DNA of 64,000 bases from Ktedonobacteria bacterium brp13 (GCA_015099395.1 AP024096.1:7109485-7173484), one strand, 5' to 3'. Counted from the first letter of the stretch, positions 42,811-51,346 are shown. Translations and numbers: made by a program. Notes: generated by a model not told the origin, from the letters alone.

Positions 42811-43500
42811 TTATTCGTCATGCATCTTGATCCAACCATGGCGAAGTGCATGTACAACAGCCGCCGTACGGTCGTTGACAGAGAGTTTTTTCAAGATCGA
42901 CGTAATATGATTTTTTACCGTTTGGTCGCTAATCTTTAAAGACTTAGCAATCTCTTTATTGCTATTTCCACGTGCAATATAGTCGAGAATCTCGACCTCA
43001 CGAGTAGATAGCGGAGAATACGACTCTTTTTGTTCGCTCTCTTCTTCCTCGACAGTAAGTTCGCGGAAAGATTTGAGTACGCGGCTAGCGAGTTGAGGTT
43101 TAGCCAACACATCATCACGGATCAGGTATTCGCCGTGACTCACTTTACGGACGGTATCGACCAGCTCTTCAGCGGTGATATTACGTGTCGTATAGGCGGC
43201 GGCACCGACCTTAATAGATTGAAATAAACGTTCCTCATCTTCGGATGGCGTGAGCACAATGATAGCAATACGAGGTGAAATATGCCGCATTTGGCGCGCT
43301 ATCTCCAACGGATCTGAGGACGTGAATCCAGCATCGATGAGGGCTACATCAGGGTTGCACGTACGAGCTATTTCGAGAACCTCTTCAGCATCCGTCGACT
43401 CTCCGACTATCTCGCAATCTCCCATACGTTGCAGGGTGGCTCGGATACCCTCGCGGAAGAGTGGTTGCTCATCGATAATGATGACACGTATCGTTTCCAT
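42811..43500 (-). CDS. NarL/FixJ-type response regulator with altered receiver
   Basis: 229 residues: receiver domain (about 4-120) and LuxR-type HTH (about 160-225). The acidic pair (Asp10, Glu11 in IIIDEQP) and phospho-acceptor Asp about 57 (ALIDAGF) are present, as is Thr (VLTPSE). The conserved Lys that follows GxxxY is Arg (AAAYTTRN), and the position before it differs from the usual GYLLK. The HTH has LSTREVEILDYIARGNSNKEIAKSLKISDQTVKNHITSILKKL. No histidine kinase is beside it. A promoter lies upstream at 43638-43666. Confidence 0.92.
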   Translation of the reverse strand: METIRVIIIDEQPLFREGIRATLQRMGDCEIVGESTDAEEVLEIARTCNPDVALIDAGFTSSDPLEIARQMRHISPRIAIIVLTPSEDEERLFQSIKVGAAAYTTRNITAEELVDTVRKVSHGEYLIRDDVLAKPQLASRVLKSFRELTVEEEESEQKESYSPLSTREVEILDYIARGNSNKEIAKSLKISDQTVKNHITSILKKLSVNDRTAAVVHALRHGWIKMHDE

Positions 43501-43637
43501 GTAATCCCTTCATAGAAGAGCGGACAGCGCGAAGGCCCACGATAACACTGTCTGCACTCTTTTCTATCTAAAGTGAACTTCCAAGTTTCTATTGTCTTTG
43601 CCTGATCAAGGGACTTGTAGACCTTATGACTGTGCCC

Positions 43638-43666
43638 ATTATACACATTAATGCTTCAAGCGTCTA
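43638..43666 (-). promoter_or_regulatory. Promoter for the response regulator
   Basis: Minus strand: -35 TAGACG (43666-43661), 17-bp spacer, perfect -10 TATAAT (43643-43638). Confidence 0.7.
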
Positions 43667-43769
43667 TAAGGATTGGCGCGGTTTTACACCACTTTCAAGC
43701 TTTTCAGGTCACATCCTGTCAGGACTTTTGGGTTAACTCCATCCTACCAAAAACTCTTATCCAAAAGCA

Positions 43770-43803
43770 AAAAAGTCAGGAGCGATGACACTCCTGACTT
43801 TTG
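43770..43803. terminator. Terminator of the MglA-type gene
   Basis: A 13-bp perfect stem, AAAAAGTCAGGAG (43770-43782) and its complement (43791-43803), with an 8-nt loop and T-rich sequence on both strands. Confidence 0.85.
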
Positions 43804-43852
43804 TTCTCTGACCGAGCGATAAAAAAACTGAAAGATTGCAAAATATCGACCC

Positions 43853-44437
43853 TTAGAAGCGTTCAAGCCTTTGCAACGTAGAGTTAATACCAGTACGCAG
43901 GCTTTCGATCACCCCGCGACCAGTTACCGCAACCCCTTCAAAGCTAGGGACGCGATACGGATTAAGATATTTTTCCAGAACCGAGATCGGCAACGTGTCT
44001 TGCAGATCGCGTTTATTCCACTGCATAACGAGCGGAAATGTTGAAGCGTCTTTATTCATACGCCGCAACTGTTCTTGCAACTCGTTCCAGCATTCAATGT
44101 TTTCTTGTAATTTACTCGCTTGCGAGTCTGCTACAAAGATGACACAGTCTGCACCCTTAAGAACCGAAATACGAGTCTGCTGGTACAGAATCTGGCCTGG
44201 AACGGTATACAATTGGAAGCGAATATTGAAACCGTGTACTTTACCTAGTTCAAGGGGCAGGAGGTCAAAATAGAGTGTACGTTCTGTTTCTGTATCTATC
44301 GAGACCATCTCGCCCACGTCCTGTGGATTGACCGCTTGATGGATGTAGTGCAGATTCGTTGTTTTACCACAAAGACCTATGCCATAGTAGACGATTTTAC
44401 AATTAATCTCGCGTTTCGCCATATTAATTAGAGACAT
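43853..44437 (-). CDS. mglA: MglA-type small Ras-like GTPase
   Basis: 194-residue bacterial small GTPase. P-loop YYGIGLCGKTTN (about 17-28), TETERTLYFDLLPLELG (switch I region), TVPGQILYQQTR (switch II, with TVPG replacing DTAG as is usual in MglA), FVADSQ and the NKRDL guanine-specificity motif. In gliding and polar bacteria MglA sets cell polarity with MglB, but here no MglB/roadblock partner is beside it. In Ktedonobacteria-like genomes such GTPases may link to sporulation or polar growth; that is inference. The N-terminal MSLIN is as in MglA. Upstream promoter at 44525-44553. Confidence 0.92.
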   Translation of the reverse strand: MSLINMAKREINCKIVYYGIGLCGKTTNLHYIHQAVNPQDVGEMVSIDTETERTLYFDLLPLELGKVHGFNIRFQLYTVPGQILYQQTRISVLKGADCVIFVADSQASKLQENIECWNELQEQLRRMNKDASTFPLVMQWNKRDLQDTLPISVLEKYLNPYRVPSFEGVAVTGRGVIESLRTGINSTLQRLERF

Positions 44438-44524
44438 ACGTAACGCTCTCCTGCCGGATCACTTTTTTCGCGTTGCTATCTCAGACGCGTGTAAGTGTAA
44501 ACTATGCTACTTCTTTCCTGGGAC

Positions 44525-44553
44525 AGTATACCTTATTCTCAGAAGGGCTGCAA
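44525..44553 (-). promoter_or_regulatory. Promoter for mglA
   Basis: Minus strand: -35 TTGCAG (44553-44548), 17-bp spacer, -10 TATACT (44530-44525). Confidence 0.7.
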
Positions 44554-45120
44554 CCGCGAATATAGCGGTGCGCGCAGTGCTTGACATAGTGATAATGTAA
44601 GTCTGCTGCCCGTTACATTCATTGTCTAATGCAGTACATTTAAAGAGATCCATAACACCTACTTATGCTTTCTCATACTCGCTATCGAGATAGGGTGATA
44701 GGTCTGCAGTATCATATTGCTGTCATATTATGAGCGAACGAGTGAAATCACAAAATTAACAGCTCTGAGTTAGCCAAAATTAGCTAATCACTCTTGATAT
44801 TAGCGAAACAGAAGATTGCTAGAAAGCGGATAGAAAGTGGAACTACGTCAGGTTGCTTGATTCGCTTCATATCTTCGGCTTATACTATGCAGTGGGTGGT
44901 GGTATACATGAGGTATAGCGAGAGATAGCGTTTGAGAAGAAGATTCTGCACTGATGATCACGCTTCCACTTCCTGTGGGTCTCTGTGTTACAATAGATCG
45001 CGGCACCTCACAGATGTTGAGTCCTACTTTTCAGGGCACAAACAACTTTGAACAGATATATTCATGTTCAGCCTTCAGACGAGGCGTACTTTTTGTACTG
45101 ACGTGAGCTGTGCCTTTGTA

Positions 45121-45149
45121 TTGACGAGAGCAAGAGAACGAGCTAGACT
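45121..45149 (+). promoter_or_regulatory. Possible gatB promoter
   Basis: -35 TTGACG (45121-45126), 17-bp spacer, -10 TAGACT (45144-45149), 67 bp before gatB. Confidence 0.45.
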
Positions 45150-45215
45150 TACGATAGATAAGGCTACTCTGCTATAGACATAGTTAATTCATTGAATTGA
45201 AGTGAGAATACGCTC

Positions 45216-46709
45216 ATGACTACAACTGCATCTACTTCGGTTGAGACAGATTATGAGGTTGTCATCGGTCTTGAGGTGCATTCGCAGCTTTTGACGAAGA
45301 GTAAAATGTTTTGCTCTTGTAGTACAAATTATGCGAATGATGCACCCAACACGCATGTCTGCCCTATCTGTATGGGAATGCCTGGAGTGCTACCTGTAAT
45401 TAACGAGGAGGCGGTCTCCTATATCATTATGACTGCTCTGGCGTTACATTGTTCCATTCCTGAGTTCTCAAAGTTTGATCGCAAGAGTTATCACTACCCT
45501 GACCTGATGAAGGGTTACCAGATCTCGCAATTTGATATTCCTCTGAGTCATGATGGCTATCTGACCGTGAAGGTGAACGGACAGGATCGCCGTATCGGGA
45601 TTACTCGCGTCCACCTTGAAGAGGATACAGCACGATCGACGCACCACCAGGGTTATTCGTTGATCGATATTAACCGTGCTGGTACGCCACTGATGGAGAT
45701 TGTTAGCGAGCCTGACATGCGTTCTCCTGAAGAGGCTCGCCTCTATATGCAGAAACTGCGTGAGATTCTCGTCTACATTGGTGTCTCTTCCGGTCGTATG
45801 GAAGAGGGCAGTTTGCGCTGTGATGCGAACGTATCGGTACGTCCACGCGGCCAAAAAGAGCTGGGAGTGAAGACAGAGATCAAGAACATGAACAGTTTCC
45901 GCTCTGTCGAGCGCGCGCTGGAGTTTGAGGCCCGTCGTCAGATCGAGGTCCTGCGTAATGGTGGCAAGATCCGCCAGGAGACGCGTGGCTGGATTGAGAA
46001 CAAAGGCATCACCGTTACTCAGCGCGTGAAAGAGGGCTCAGACGATTATCGTTATTTCCCTGAGCCAGATCTGCCACCTCTGATCATTGATCCTGAGAAC
46101 GTCAAAAGGCTAGGTGCCAGTCTGCCCGAACTGCCGGATGCACGCCGTGTGCGTTACCAGGAGCAGTATGGGCTCTCTGAACAGGAAGCCAACGTTATGA
46201 CCGAGGATAAGGCTTTAGGCGATTACTTTGAACTGGTTATCGCAGCCTCTCAGGTGAAAGAGAAAGATCGCAGAGTACGCGCTAAAGCGGCCAGCAACTG
46301 GCTCTTAAGCGAAGTTGTACGCCTGACAAATGCTCATGGCATTCCAGTGCAGGAAAGCCGTCTGCGTCCAGAGGCGTTAGTGAATTTGCTCGACCTGCTG
46401 GATAAAGAGCGAGTTACCGGTAAACAGGCCAAAGACATTCTCGATGAGGCCTTTACTAGCGGCGAAATGCCAGAGGCCATTGTTGAAAAGAAGGGCATTA
46501 AGCCTCCTATTAGCGACCAGGGAACCCTGGAGCGCATTATTGACGAAGTACTCGCTAAAAACGAGAAAGCGGTCATTGATTACCGCAATGGAAAAACGAA
46601 TGCCGTTCAAATGCTCATTGGTCAGGTTATGAAACAGACCCGTGGGCAGGCGAAAGCAGATATAGTTCAGTCGCTTCTACGAAAGAAACTTGATGAGACG
46701 CAAGGGTAA
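45216..46709 (+). CDS. gatB: Asp/Glu-tRNA amidotransferase subunit B
   Basis: Subunit of GatCAB, which turns Glu-tRNA-Gln or Asp-tRNA-Asn into the amide form. 497 residues. The catalytic cradle carries VIGLEVHSQLLTKSKMFCSC, CPICMGMPGVLPVIN (zinc Cys), KFDRKSYHYPDLMKGYQISQ, and HLEEDTARSTH. The C-terminal helical and YqeY/tail domain (about 340-497) binds tRNA. gatA and gatC are not adjacent. The Cys-x-Cys and Cys-x2-Cys zinc-type residues are intact. ATG with AGTGAGAAT. Its stop codon sits in the loop of the terminator stem. Confidence 0.97.
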   Translation: MTTTASTSVETDYEVVIGLEVHSQLLTKSKMFCSCSTNYANDAPNTHVCPICMGMPGVLPVINEEAVSYIIMTALALHCSIPEFSKFDRKSYHYPDLMKGYQISQFDIPLSHDGYLTVKVNGQDRRIGITRVHLEEDTARSTHHQGYSLIDINRAGTPLMEIVSEPDMRSPEEARLYMQKLREILVYIGVSSGRMEEGSLRCDANVSVRPRGQKELGVKTEIKNMNSFRSVERALEFEARRQIEVLRNGGKIRQETRGWIENKGITVTQRVKEGSDDYRYFPEPDLPPLIIDPENVKRLGASLPELPDARRVRYQEQYGLSEQEANVMTEDKALGDYFELVIAASQVKEKDRRVRAKAASNWLLSEVVRLTNAHGIPVQESRLRPEALVNLLDLLDKERVTGKQAKDILDEAFTSGEMPEAIVEKKGIKPPISDQGTLERIIDEVLAKNEKAVIDYRNGKTNAVQMLIGQVMKQTRGQAKADIVQSLLRKKLDETQG

Positions 46710-46730
46710 TACCTTGCGCCTCATTTTGTT
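46693..46730 (+). terminator. Terminator overlapping the 3' end of gatB
   Basis: ATGAGACGCAAGG (46693-46705) pairs with CCTTGCGCCTCAT (46712-46724) with one mismatch, then TTTTGTT. The left arm encodes the last residues of GatB, and the TAA (46707-46709) is in the loop. Confidence 0.85.
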
Positions 46731-46777
46731 CAACCTCTAGTATTCATGGAATCTGTAAGGATGGCATACTCGGCTGG

Positions 46778-46791
46778 ACACGATGTCGTGT
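46778..46791. promoter_or_regulatory. Palindrome upstream of glutamate dehydrogenase
   Basis: ACACGA-tg-TCGTGT is a perfect inverted repeat 26 bp before the gdhA start codon, where an operator or promoter element would sit. Confidence 0.45.
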
Positions 46792-46816
46792 ACTCTAGAT
46801 CATAATGAGGTGTTGT

Positions 46817-48067
46817 ATGCAGCAATCTTTTAATCCGTATGAGATGGCAGTTCAGCAATTTGAACTGGCTGCCGATAAATTGGGGCTTTCCGAGGATATG
46901 CGCGAGCTATTGCGCAAGCCTAAGCGAGAGCTCACAGTAAACTTTCCTGTGCGTATGGACGATGGTCATATTCAAATGGTTACTGGTTATCGTGTCCAGC
47001 ACAATGTCACGCGCGGTCCGGCTAAAGGCGGGATTCGCTATACTCCTGAAGTGACACTGGATGAAGTGAAGGCTCTGGCGATGTGGATGACCTGGAAATG
47101 TGCCGTAGTAGGTATCCCTTACGGCGGTGCAAAGGGTGGAGTAATCTGCGATCCCAAGCATATGACCTCCGCTGAACTTGAGCGTCTTACTCGCCGTTTC
47201 GCAACTGAGATCTCCATTATTATTGGTCCACATAGCGATATTCCTGCTCCCGACGTCAACACCAATGCACAGGTGATGGCCTGGATTATGGACACCTATT
47301 CGATGGATCAAGGATACTCTGTACCAGCGGTTGTTACAGGGAAGCCTTTGTCGATCGGAGGAAGTGAAGGTCGTAATGATGCCACTGCCACTGGCGTTTT
47401 ATTTGTAACAAGGAGTGCAGCGAAGCGCATGGAATTCCTCTTACAAGGTGCACGAGTCAGCATTCAGGGCTTTGGTAATGCTGGTGGTGTCGCGGCACGT
47501 CTCTTCCATAACGAAGGTTGTAAGATTGTTGCGGTGAGTGATACCTCTGGTGGTATCTATAACGAAGATGGCTTTGATCCCGCCGTTCTGTTGCGCCACA
47601 AAGCAGAGCATGGGACGCTCTCTAGCTATTCAAATGCCCAACATATGAGCATTCACGATGTGCTGGAGGTCCCCTGTGATATCTTGATCCCTGCCGCGAC
47701 CGAAGGTGTCATTACCGAGGAGAACGCGGATCGTATTCAGGCTCGTATCGTCGCTGAGGCGGCTAATGGTCCAACGACGCCAGAGGCTGATGTTATCCTC
47801 TTCAATAAAGGCTGCGTTGTTATCCCTGATATCCTCGCGAACGCGGGTGGGGTAACTGTGAGCTACTTTGAGTGGGTACAAGATCTTCAGAGCTTTTTCT
47901 GGGATAACGAAGAGATTACACATCGGCTAGAAGTGATTATGAATCGGGCTTTCGACGCAGTTGCCGAGAAAGCTGATGAGTACCATTGTGATATGCGGCT
48001 TGGTGCTAATATGCTAGCGATTGCTCGTGTCGCAGAATCCACGCAGGTCCGCGGCATCTATCCGTAA
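46817..48067 (+). CDS. gdhA: Glu/Leu/Phe/Val dehydrogenase (glutamate dehydrogenase type)
   Basis: NAD(P)-dependent oxidative deamination of glutamate (or a branched-chain amino acid), 416 residues. Catalytic domain: RGPAKGGIRYTPEVT and MTWKCAVVGIPYGGAKGGV, with two conserved Lys, then PAPDVNTN. Dinucleotide domain: FGNAGGVAARLFHNEGCKIVAVSDTSG. The late stretch ANAGGVTVSYFEW is typical of hexameric GDH. Substrate and cofactor preference are not readable. ATG at 46817 follows GAGGTG; an ATG 12 nt earlier overlaps that site. It is followed by two hairpins. Confidence 0.95.
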   Translation: MQQSFNPYEMAVQQFELAADKLGLSEDMRELLRKPKRELTVNFPVRMDDGHIQMVTGYRVQHNVTRGPAKGGIRYTPEVTLDEVKALAMWMTWKCAVVGIPYGGAKGGVICDPKHMTSAELERLTRRFATEISIIIGPHSDIPAPDVNTNAQVMAWIMDTYSMDQGYSVPAVVTGKPLSIGGSEGRNDATATGVLFVTRSAAKRMEFLLQGARVSIQGFGNAGGVAARLFHNEGCKIVAVSDTSGGIYNEDGFDPAVLLRHKAEHGTLSSYSNAQHMSIHDVLEVPCDILIPAATEGVITEENADRIQARIVAEAANGPTTPEADVILFNKGCVVIPDILANAGGVTVSYFEWVQDLQSFFWDNEEITHRLEVIMNRAFDAVAEKADEYHCDMRLGANMLAIARVAESTQVRGIYP

Positions 48068-48117
48068 GCTGGATCGCCTTGAGTCGCTGCTAAGGCCCCT
48101 ATACTGGAAAGAAAGAG

Positions 48118-48145
48118 GAGGGAAGTATCACAGGATGCTTCCCTC
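48118..48145 (+). terminator. First terminator after gdhA
   Basis: GAGGGAAG (48118-48125) pairs perfectly with CTTCCCTC (48138-48145). No clean T-run follows, so the second hairpin at 48152 probably does most of the work. Confidence 0.55.
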
Positions 48146-48151
48146 ATCATA

Positions 48152-48202
48152 AAAAAGGAAGCTGACGCAGGGGAGAATCTCTGCTGTGTCAGCTTCCTTT
48201 TT
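48152..48202. terminator. Bidirectional terminator between gdhA and the acidic-protein gene
   Basis: A 15-bp perfect stem (AAAAAGGAAGCTGAC at 48152-48166 and its complement at 48188-48202) gives A-runs and T-runs on both strands. Confidence 0.85.
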
Positions 48203-48239
48203 GGTAGAGCTTGTGTTGGTCACCAGGTTATGGAGATGA

Positions 48240-48764
48240 TTAGTAGCTTCTCCGTGTATCGCGCTTGCCGGGTTTCTTTACAACAGGCTTGGTAACACGA
48301 GGAGATTTCTTTTTCCGACCACGACCCCAGTTCATTTCGTCGTCTTCTTCCTCTTCTTCCTCAGATTCCTCTTCGTAGAACTCCTCATCTTCAGCGCTTT
48401 CGGCCTCTTCGGCCTCGTCCGCGACTTCAAGATCCACATCAGGGATCTCGAATGCGCCCTCTTCCTCAGATTCTGTTGAGTAGTCTACATTATCCAGATC
48501 GCTATATGCTGTGGTATCGGGTTCGACATACTCAGCGGGCTCCTCAACCGGTTCTACAACGGGATGTACGATCGCGCTGGGTGCAGTTGTCTCTGCAGTA
48601 TAGCCTCGACGTGAGGCAGCGGGTTCAGCCACCTCTGGCTCTACAACTTCGCCATCTTCTGGTTTGGGTGCGCCGATGACTCGGCGTCCCGCGGCAACAT
48701 CGAGCCAGAACTGTGAATAATAATGTGGCCGTTCCGAGTCTTTTTCGCTATCTTTTCTTGCCAT
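48240..48764 (-). CDS. Acidic low-complexity protein with basic ends
   Basis: 174 residues, no family recognised. A short ordered N-terminal part (HYYSQFWLDVAAGRRVIGAPKP, about 12-33) is followed by a Pro/Glu/Val-rich disordered region, a Glu/Asp-only stretch (about 115-150), a WGRGRKKK turn, and a Lys/Arg-rich tail. This polyampholyte layout is typical of nucleic-acid- or ribosome-associated disordered proteins, but no function can be given. I chose the ATG at 48764; a GTG at 48806 has AGGAG and would add 14 residues, so the start is not settled. Convergent with gdhA. Confidence 0.6.
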   Translation of the reverse strand: MARKDSEKDSERPHYYSQFWLDVAAGRRVIGAPKPEDGEVVEPEVAEPAASRRGYTAETTAPSAIVHPVVEPVEEPAEYVEPDTTAYSDLDNVDYSTESEEEGAFEIPDVDLEVADEAEEAESAEDEEFYEEESEEEEEEDDEMNWGRGRKKKSPRVTKPVVKKPGKRDTRRSY

Positions 48765-49086
48765 AAGTAAGATGTGTGGCTCCCCTCTACTAAAAGAGAG
48801 AGGCACCGCTCCTGCCTTCCTTTGTGCTTCAAATTCTACTTGTGTCTTGCTAAATTATAAACGAAGACCTATCCGGTCGCGTCACGCTGGCATGCTTTGA
48901 GCAGCATACGAACGCCTCACTAAGGATATCATGACTATCGTTGTTACGAGTGATACCATATGAGGATCATAATAAGAAGAAAGTAGGAGACTGTCAAGGG
49001 ACCTATTAAGAGGGTTCACGTTGCGCTACAGGCGGCTCGAAGGCTTGTCAAGCCCTCAAGTGCATGAATTTTCGTGGCTGTGGTGT

Positions 49087-49115
49087 TTGCTAGTCGCAAA
49101 GAAGATATCTATAAT
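49087..49115 (+). promoter_or_regulatory. Possible dxs promoter
   Basis: -35 TTGCTA (49087-49092), 17-bp spacer, perfect -10 TATAAT (49110-49115). It gives a leader of about 215 nt that includes the structured repeat. Confidence 0.6.
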
Positions 49116-49200
49116 ATGCAGGAGGTACTGAGAATAGACCCTTTATCCTGCTTTTGAGCATCCTTACTATAGCAGTGTCGCCACTTCAGGGGAATTATTT

Positions 49201-49278
49201 AAGATCTTATTCCGAAACCCAACGCGACTGGCGTCGCTAGTGCTATGCACTCAAATTTTCGGATAAGTAGTAAGAGAA
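49201..49278. repeat. 78-bp structured repeat, copy B
   Basis: 74 of 78 positions match copy A at 37529-37606. The differences are one base in the loop of the second inner stem (TCT to TAT), two bases at the top of the outer stem (GG to AA), and one base just past the outer stem. Both inner stems keep all their base pairs. It lies within the predicted dxs leader, 59 bp before the start codon. Confidence 0.85.
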
Positions 49279-49336
49279 ATTTGGTCGCTGACATTCACAA
49301 GGGGAAGCCGGTGCCTAGTAATTTGGAGGAATACCA

Positions 49337-51274
49337 TTGACAAGGATTTTAGATACGATTGACGGTCCAGAGCAGTTGCGTGCCTTGACAGTTCCGCAGA
49401 TGGAACTTCTCGCAAAGGAAATACGGCGCGAAATCATTGAGAAGGTGTCAGTACGAGGAGGCCACCTGGCTCCTAACCTGGGTGTTGTAGAGTTAACAAT
49501 GGCACTCCACTGCATTTTTGATACCCCGAATGATCAGCTCGTATGGGACATTGGTCACCAGGCATATGTGCATAAAATTCTGACCGGGCGACGTGAACAA
49601 TTTCATACAATCCGTCAGTTTGGTGGACTTTCGGGCTACTTGAGACGTGATGAAAGCCCCTATGATGTCTTTGGTGCCAGCCATGCCAGTACATCGATTT
49701 CAGCGGCATTGGGCATAGCTGCGGCCCGTGATCTTAAGGGTGAGGATCATAAGGTTATTGCCGTGATCGGAGATGCTTCCCTGACAGGTGGCATGGCTCT
49801 TGAGGCGATCAATAATGTAGGTAGTTTGAAGAAAAATCTTATTATCGTCCTTAACGATAATGATAAATCTATCTCTGATAACGTTGGGGCTGTTTCGCAG
49901 TACCTGGGTGATGTGCGCCGCATGCAGACGTCGCCGAGCTATCAGCGCTTGCGCGAGATGGCAAAGGCATCCATCGAGAAAATGCCAGTCGTAGGTGACA
50001 AAGCGCGTGAGGCGGCAGGTCGTGCTGAGAACAGTTTTAAACAGTTCATGATGCATAGTAAAAGTGGCGCGGTCTTTGAAGAGTTGGGTCTAAAGTTCTT
50101 TGGCCCCTTTGATGGCCATAATATTCATTTACTACTTGATGTATTCGAGAACGTGAAAAAACTTGAAGGCCCGGTGATGGTGCAGGTGGTGACGAAGAAG
50201 GGCAAAGGCTGGGAGATTGCTGAAGGCGATTCCACCAAGTGGCATGGTCCTGGCGCATATGACTACACCACTGGTGAGATCAAAAAGAATGCTGGCGATC
50301 CCCCAAGTTATACGGAAGTCTTTGCAAATACGCTGGTGTCGATTGCTGAACATGACTCGAACGTCGTTGGTATTACTGCCGCGATGGAAGAGGGTACCGG
50401 TCTGAAGAAGCTGCATCAGCGTTTCCCCGAGCGTTATTTTGATGTTGGCATTGCAGAACAACATGCGGTAACGTTTGCTGCTGGTATGGTCGTTGGTGGC
50501 ATGAAACCGGTTGTAGCGATTTACTCTACATTTATGCAGCGTGCCATTGATCAGATTATTCACGATGTCAGCGTACAGGACCTCCATGTGGTCTTCGCAA
50601 TGGACCGTGCAGGTATCGTTGGTGAGGATGGTCAGACGCAGCACGGTGTCTTTGATATCGCTTTCTCTCGTATGATTCCGGGTATGAAGGTCATGGCTCC
50701 AAAGGACGAAGAGGAGCTACGACACATGCTCTATACCGCGGTGTATCTACATGGACCGGTCGCGTTGCGGTATCCACGTGGCAAGGGTCTCGGCGTCCAG
50801 ATGACTGGTGAGCTTCATATGCTAGAGGTTGGTAAGGCCGAGCTACTCAGTCCTGAGACGATCGAGGCTGCCGAACACCAGGATGCAGTCATTCTGGCCT
50901 ATGGTTCGACCGTTGCATATGCTGAACAGGCTGCGCGTGAATTGGCTGACGATGGTATCCATGTGGCGGTTGTCAATGCACGTTGGGCCAAGCCGCTAGA
51001 CGAAGAGCTAATCCTGCGTCTGGCACGGGCTACACGTCGCCTGATTACTATCGAAGACCATGTAGCCATGGGTGGCTTCGGTAGTGCTGTGCTGGAGCTG
51101 TTAGAACAGCACAATTTGAAAGATATTGATACACAGGTCATCGGTCTTCCCGACAAATTTGTTGAGCATGGTGCGCCTGCTATCCTGCGTGAACTCCATG
51201 GGCTCTCTTCGGCTCATATTAAAGAGGTTATTCGCGAGCAGTTAGGCAGTAATCGTTCCTCGGTTACCAAATAG
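49337..51274 (+). CDS. dxs: 1-deoxy-D-xylulose-5-phosphate synthase
   Basis: Thiamine-diphosphate enzyme that condenses pyruvate and glyceraldehyde-3-phosphate, first step of the MEP isoprenoid pathway. 645 residues. N-domain: GGHLAPNLGVVELT, WDIGHQAYVHKILTGRR, GDASLTGGMALEAIN and the ThDP Asn in LNDNDKSIS. Middle domain: GITAAMEEGTGL, DRAGIVGEDGQTQHGVFD. C-domain: HVAMGGFGSAVLE. The start is TTG with a strong GGAGGA at 49325-49330, and no ATG lies nearby in frame. The repeat upstream may affect its expression. dxr and ispG of the same pathway are in the block at 60-64 kb. Confidence 0.97.
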   Translation: MTRILDTIDGPEQLRALTVPQMELLAKEIRREIIEKVSVRGGHLAPNLGVVELTMALHCIFDTPNDQLVWDIGHQAYVHKILTGRREQFHTIRQFGGLSGYLRRDESPYDVFGASHASTSISAALGIAAARDLKGEDHKVIAVIGDASLTGGMALEAINNVGSLKKNLIIVLNDNDKSISDNVGAVSQYLGDVRRMQTSPSYQRLREMAKASIEKMPVVGDKAREAAGRAENSFKQFMMHSKSGAVFEELGLKFFGPFDGHNIHLLLDVFENVKKLEGPVMVQVVTKKGKGWEIAEGDSTKWHGPGAYDYTTGEIKKNAGDPPSYTEVFANTLVSIAEHDSNVVGITAAMEEGTGLKKLHQRFPERYFDVGIAEQHAVTFAAGMVVGGMKPVVAIYSTFMQRAIDQIIHDVSVQDLHVVFAMDRAGIVGEDGQTQHGVFDIAFSRMIPGMKVMAPKDEEELRHMLYTAVYLHGPVALRYPRGKGLGVQMTGELHMLEVGKAELLSPETIEAAEHQDAVILAYGSTVAYAEQAARELADDGIHVAVVNARWAKPLDEELILRLARATRRLITIEDHVAMGGFGSAVLELLEQHNLKDIDTQVIGLPDKFVEHGAPAILRELHGLSSAHIKEVIREQLGSNRSSVTK

Positions 51275-51346
51275 CTATCTGTAGAAGCTACTGGCTAAAG
51301 GCCTGCCAGACACGCGGAACACAGAAAGTATCGAGCCAGCCCATAA

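Larger units (their letters stand above)
43501..43852. other. Intergenic region, 352 bp
   Basis: Holds the promoter of the response regulator (43638-43666) and the terminator of the MglA-type gene (43770-43803). No gene is seen. Confidence 0.6.
44438..45215. other. Gene-free stretch, 778 bp
   Basis: The longest non-coding gap in the window. The mglA promoter is at 44525-44553 and a possible gatB promoter (TTGACG-17-TAGACT) at 45121-45149. I looked for RNase P, tmRNA, SRP and 6S patterns and did not see them. A divergent pair of promoters and unknown regulatory sites are the likely content. Confidence 0.5.
48765..49336. other. Intergenic region, 572 bp, including the dxs leader
   Basis: Contains a possible dxs promoter (49087-49115), repeat copy B (49201-49278) inside the leader, and a small palindrome GGCTTG-t-CAAGCC at 49043-49055. 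The first ~300 bp has nothing that I can identify. Confidence 0.5.

Noticed and set aside
44438..45215. RNase P, tmRNA, SRP RNA or 6S RNA
   Set aside because: Their conserved core sequences were not seen in this gap or in other gaps.
49043..49055. GGCTTG-t-CAAGCC palindrome as a terminator
   Set aside because: No T-run follows and no gene ends nearby.
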